From: an uncultured Opitutia bacterium
GTDB lineage: Bacteria > Verrucomicrobiota > Verrucomicrobiia > Opitutales > Opitutaceae
DNA length: 64,000 nt
NCBI GenBank assembly: GCA_903834135.1
Contig: CAILHZ010000008.1
Location: 113,847 to 177,846 of the forward strand
Reading direction: 5' to 3'
The position numbers and the translations under genes were made by a program. Below are positions 62,251 through 64,000 of this stretch, in pieces. A model generated the notes under the pieces. That model was not told the DNA's origin and did not search any database. It was given only the letters and a program-made list of their open reading frames with translations. Within the stretch, counting starts at the first letter, position 1, and every line of letters begins with the position of its first letter.

Positions 62251-63132
62251 ATGACTAGCCCCAATATTAAAAATATAGAGCCTAAACATACTAGTCATAC
62301 TGCCCTAATACCACATCAGTCTGTAATTGTTACAGGTGCATCTGGATTTGTGGGACGAAATCTTGTGAGACAACTAGTAGAACAAGGCTATGAGGTATAC
62401 GCTTTGGTTAGAGATAGAGAAAAAGCTCAAACACTTCCAGAACTTAACAAATCTGAATTACTACATGGCAATATTTGTGATGCGAATATCACAACAAGAT
62501 TTGTTCCAAATGCCACTCTAATTCACTGTGCATGGGACGACATACGTGACGTAACTTCTATCTGTCACCTAGAAAAACATTACTTAAGTCACTTTAATTT
62601 CATCAAACGATCTATCGAATCGGGAGTAACTCGAATTATCGTTACAGGCTCCTGTTACGAATACGGACTACAGTATGGCCCTGTGAATGCATCAACTGAA
62701 ACAAAGCCAAATACTCCTTATTCTCTAGCTAAAGATACACTACATAAAACATTAAGACATTTTCAGAAAAACAAACCTTTTGAACTCATTTGGGCACGTT
62801 TATTCTATATGTATGGTGCGGGACAACATACAGATAGCTTAATATCCTTATTTGATAAAGCTTTAGCCTCAGATGCAGACCACTTTGATATGTCTTTTGG
62901 AGAACAGCTTTTTGATTATTCACCGATTGAGTCAGTCTGTGAGCAGCTAATCAAACTAATCAATAAACCAGATGGTGTTTACAATGTTTGCTCAGGCTCA
63001 CCTGTCTCCGTAAGACGATTACTAGAGCAACGCATGAAATATAATAACCGTACAATAAAATTAAACTTGGGGATATACGGTTATAGAAAAAATGATTCCT
63101 TAGCGATATGGGGTACAGATCCTGTGGTCTAA
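62251..63132 (+). CDS. NAD-dependent epimerase/dehydratase
   Basis: A 293-residue extended SDR. The NAD motif TGASGFVG is at about 28-35, VTGSCYEYG holds the catalytic Ser, and PYSLAK holds Tyr157 and Lys161. It is somewhat short at the C-terminus. It lies 15 bp after the truncated dehydrogenase gene and before rfbC, suggesting a dTDP- or UDP-sugar route. AT-rich composition fits the host rather than the island. Confidence 0.85.
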   Translation: MTSPNIKNIEPKHTSHTALIPHQSVIVTGASGFVGRNLVRQLVEQGYEVYALVRDREKAQTLPELNKSELLHGNICDANITTRFVPNATLIHCAWDDIRDVTSICHLEKHYLSHFNFIKRSIESGVTRIIVTGSCYEYGLQYGPVNASTETKPNTPYSLAKDTLHKTLRHFQKNKPFELIWARLFYMYGAGQHTDSLISLFDKALASDADHFDMSFGEQLFDYSPIESVCEQLIKLINKPDGVYNVCSGSPVSVRRLLEQRMKYNNRTIKLNLGIYGYRKNDSLAIWGTDPVV

Positions 63133-63150
63133 TGCAAAGTAAGATTACTT

Positions 63151-63712
63151 ATGAATATTATAACTAACCAATTCACATTTAAGAGCACACAAGTTAAGAA
63201 TGTCATCCTTATTGATAAAAGCAAGTATCAGGATGATCGTGGCACTTTTATCAAGTCCTACAATAGTGATGCATTTAAACAGGCAGGATTGAATGTAGAA
63301 TTTCAGGAATCATACTATTCAACTTCCAAAAAAAATGTTCTAAGAGGAATGCATTACCAAAAAAATCCTCATGCACATGCTAAACTAGTCCAGGTCGTAG
63401 AGGGAGTTTCTTGATGTAGTAGTATGCGTCGATTCAAACCTGCCTGATAATGTAGTTGGGGAAGTATACTCAACTATTCTATCAAAAGACAATAACCAAT
63501 CACTCTATATCCCAAAGGGCTTTGCTCACGGATTTCTAGTACTATCGGATTTTGCCGTAGTTGTGAACCACATGACATCTGGATTCAGTGCAGAACATGA
63601 TGCTGGGATTAAATACGACTCCTTTGGCTTTAATTGGCCATCAAGAAATCTAATTTTAAGTGAAAAAGATAGAGCACAAATCCCTCTTACTAAATTAGTA
63701 CAAAAAGATTAA
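63151..63712 (+). pseudogene. rfbC: dTDP-4-dehydrorhamnose 3,5-epimerase, frameshifted
   Basis: The first frame (63151-63414) has NVILIDKSKYQDDRGTFIKSYN and VLRGMHYQKNPHAHAKLVQVVEG, with the catalytic His in RGMHYQ. At about 63,405-63,411, in a TTT run, the homology continues in the next frame: LDVVVCVDSN, SLYIPKGFAHGFLVLS, then YDSFGFNW, to a stop at 63712. One extra base explains it. It may be a true pseudogene or a sequencing error. It lies 18 bp after the epimerase gene. Confidence 0.85.
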
Positions 63713-63810
63713 AATTTAAGGATTTTGTATGCATGATTAGCATCTGTACAAAACGATTTTATATTTTCTAAATATTTTAAAGTTGATTGGATATCTTGAT
63801 TGGGTCTTTC

Positions 63811-64000
63811 CTAGCTGAGTGGGCTTAAAGAGAGATTTTTGAGTAATACTTTATAAAGATTATCACGACGATGATTCCAACGCCATTGGCTTTCGAGGAG
63901 GTGGCCCAATAAGTGAGCTTTGCGCAAGCCACGCATCTTGGCCATACGGAGTTTGGCAAAACTCCAGAACGATTCAATACCGTTCACGTGGTTTTTCCCA
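63811..64000 (-). CDS. IS1595-type (ISXO2-like) transposase, C-terminal part
   Basis: The minus-strand frame reads into the window from the right edge: NHVNGIESFWSFAKLRMAK, then GLRKAHLLGHLLESQWRWNHR, with a stop at 63811-63813. NHVNGIE(S/N)FW is the conserved end of the DDE domain of ISXO2-like transposases. The rest lies outside the window. It converges on the frameshifted rfbC. Confidence 0.85.
   Translation of the reverse strand, partial: GKNHVNGIESFWSFAKLRMAKMRGLRKAHLLGHLLESQWRWNHRRDNLYKVLLKNLSLSPLS

Noticed and set aside
63395..63420. Programmed +1 frameshift in rfbC
   Set aside because: The stop context is TCT-TGA, not an RF2-type CTT-TGA slip site, and slippage would not re-pair; a base gain in the T run is simpler.
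1..64000. CRISPR array, rRNA operon, phage structural genes
   Set aside because: No regularly spaced direct repeats, rRNA-like sequence or capsid/tail/terminase proteins were found on either strand.

Overview
The window looks like the chromosome of a Gram-negative member of the PVC superphylum, most likely a Verrucomicrobiota (Opitutia-type) bacterium. The reasons are a Minf_1886-family protein (37.2 kb), a compact exbB-exbD-exbD-tonB-TPR operon with two coiled-coil membrane proteins, LPS heptose genes, moderately AT-rich coding sequence, many TTG/GTG starts and weak Shine-Dalgarno sequences. This is inference from gene content; no marker phylogeny could be run.

Layout. (1) 0-15.2 kb: a cell-surface glycan cluster. 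It holds NAD-dependent epimerase and methyltransferase genes, four GT4-type glycosyltransferases, four large polytopic membrane proteins (one GT-C-like) and an AOS-family PLP enzyme. (2) 15.2-34.1 kb: housekeeping genes: fabD-lepA-lepB, dapA-dapB-ruvA, an ECF sigma/anti-sigma pair, tRNA-Lys, a Pal-like lipoprotein, an M20 peptidase, purH, apaG, a Nudix hydrolase, DUF192 and M24 proteins, then heptose kinase - HAD phosphatase - tlyA - nadK. (3) 34.1-42.6 kb: envelope genes, namely a Lys-rich secreted peptide, a double M16 peptidase, the Minf_1886 protein and the TonB energising operon. (4) About 43.1-61.9 kb: a visibly more GC-rich, mosaic island in Burkholderiales-like style. It starts with a tyrosine recombinase and two decayed ParB/RepB genes, then an EPS-type MarR regulator, rfbFGH (CDP-3,6-dideoxyhexose precursors), a Wzx flippase, glycosyltransferases, an EpsG/Wzy-like polymerase, further sugar genes and an IS30 transposase. 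(5) 61.9-64 kb: AT-rich host-like sequence resumes with a headless UDP-sugar dehydrogenase, an epimerase, a frameshifted rfbC and the edge of an IS1595-type transposase.

How it fits together: both glycan regions build surface polysaccharide and the TonB system powers outer-membrane uptake. The island carries at least six broken or truncated genes (two ParB genes, an epimerase stub, a methyltransferase with two stops, an rfbB-like relic, the truncated dehydrogenase), so it looks like a decaying, repeatedly rearranged transfer. An assembly join at either compositional boundary cannot be excluded from sequence alone.

The most unusual items are a C-terminal module shared by three membrane glycan proteins, a recombinase plus tandem RepB-type pair, an AOS enzyme in a glycan locus, a perfect 25-bp hairpin ahead of the IS30 transposase, and a pre-tRNA whose leader and trailer pair over 10 bp.
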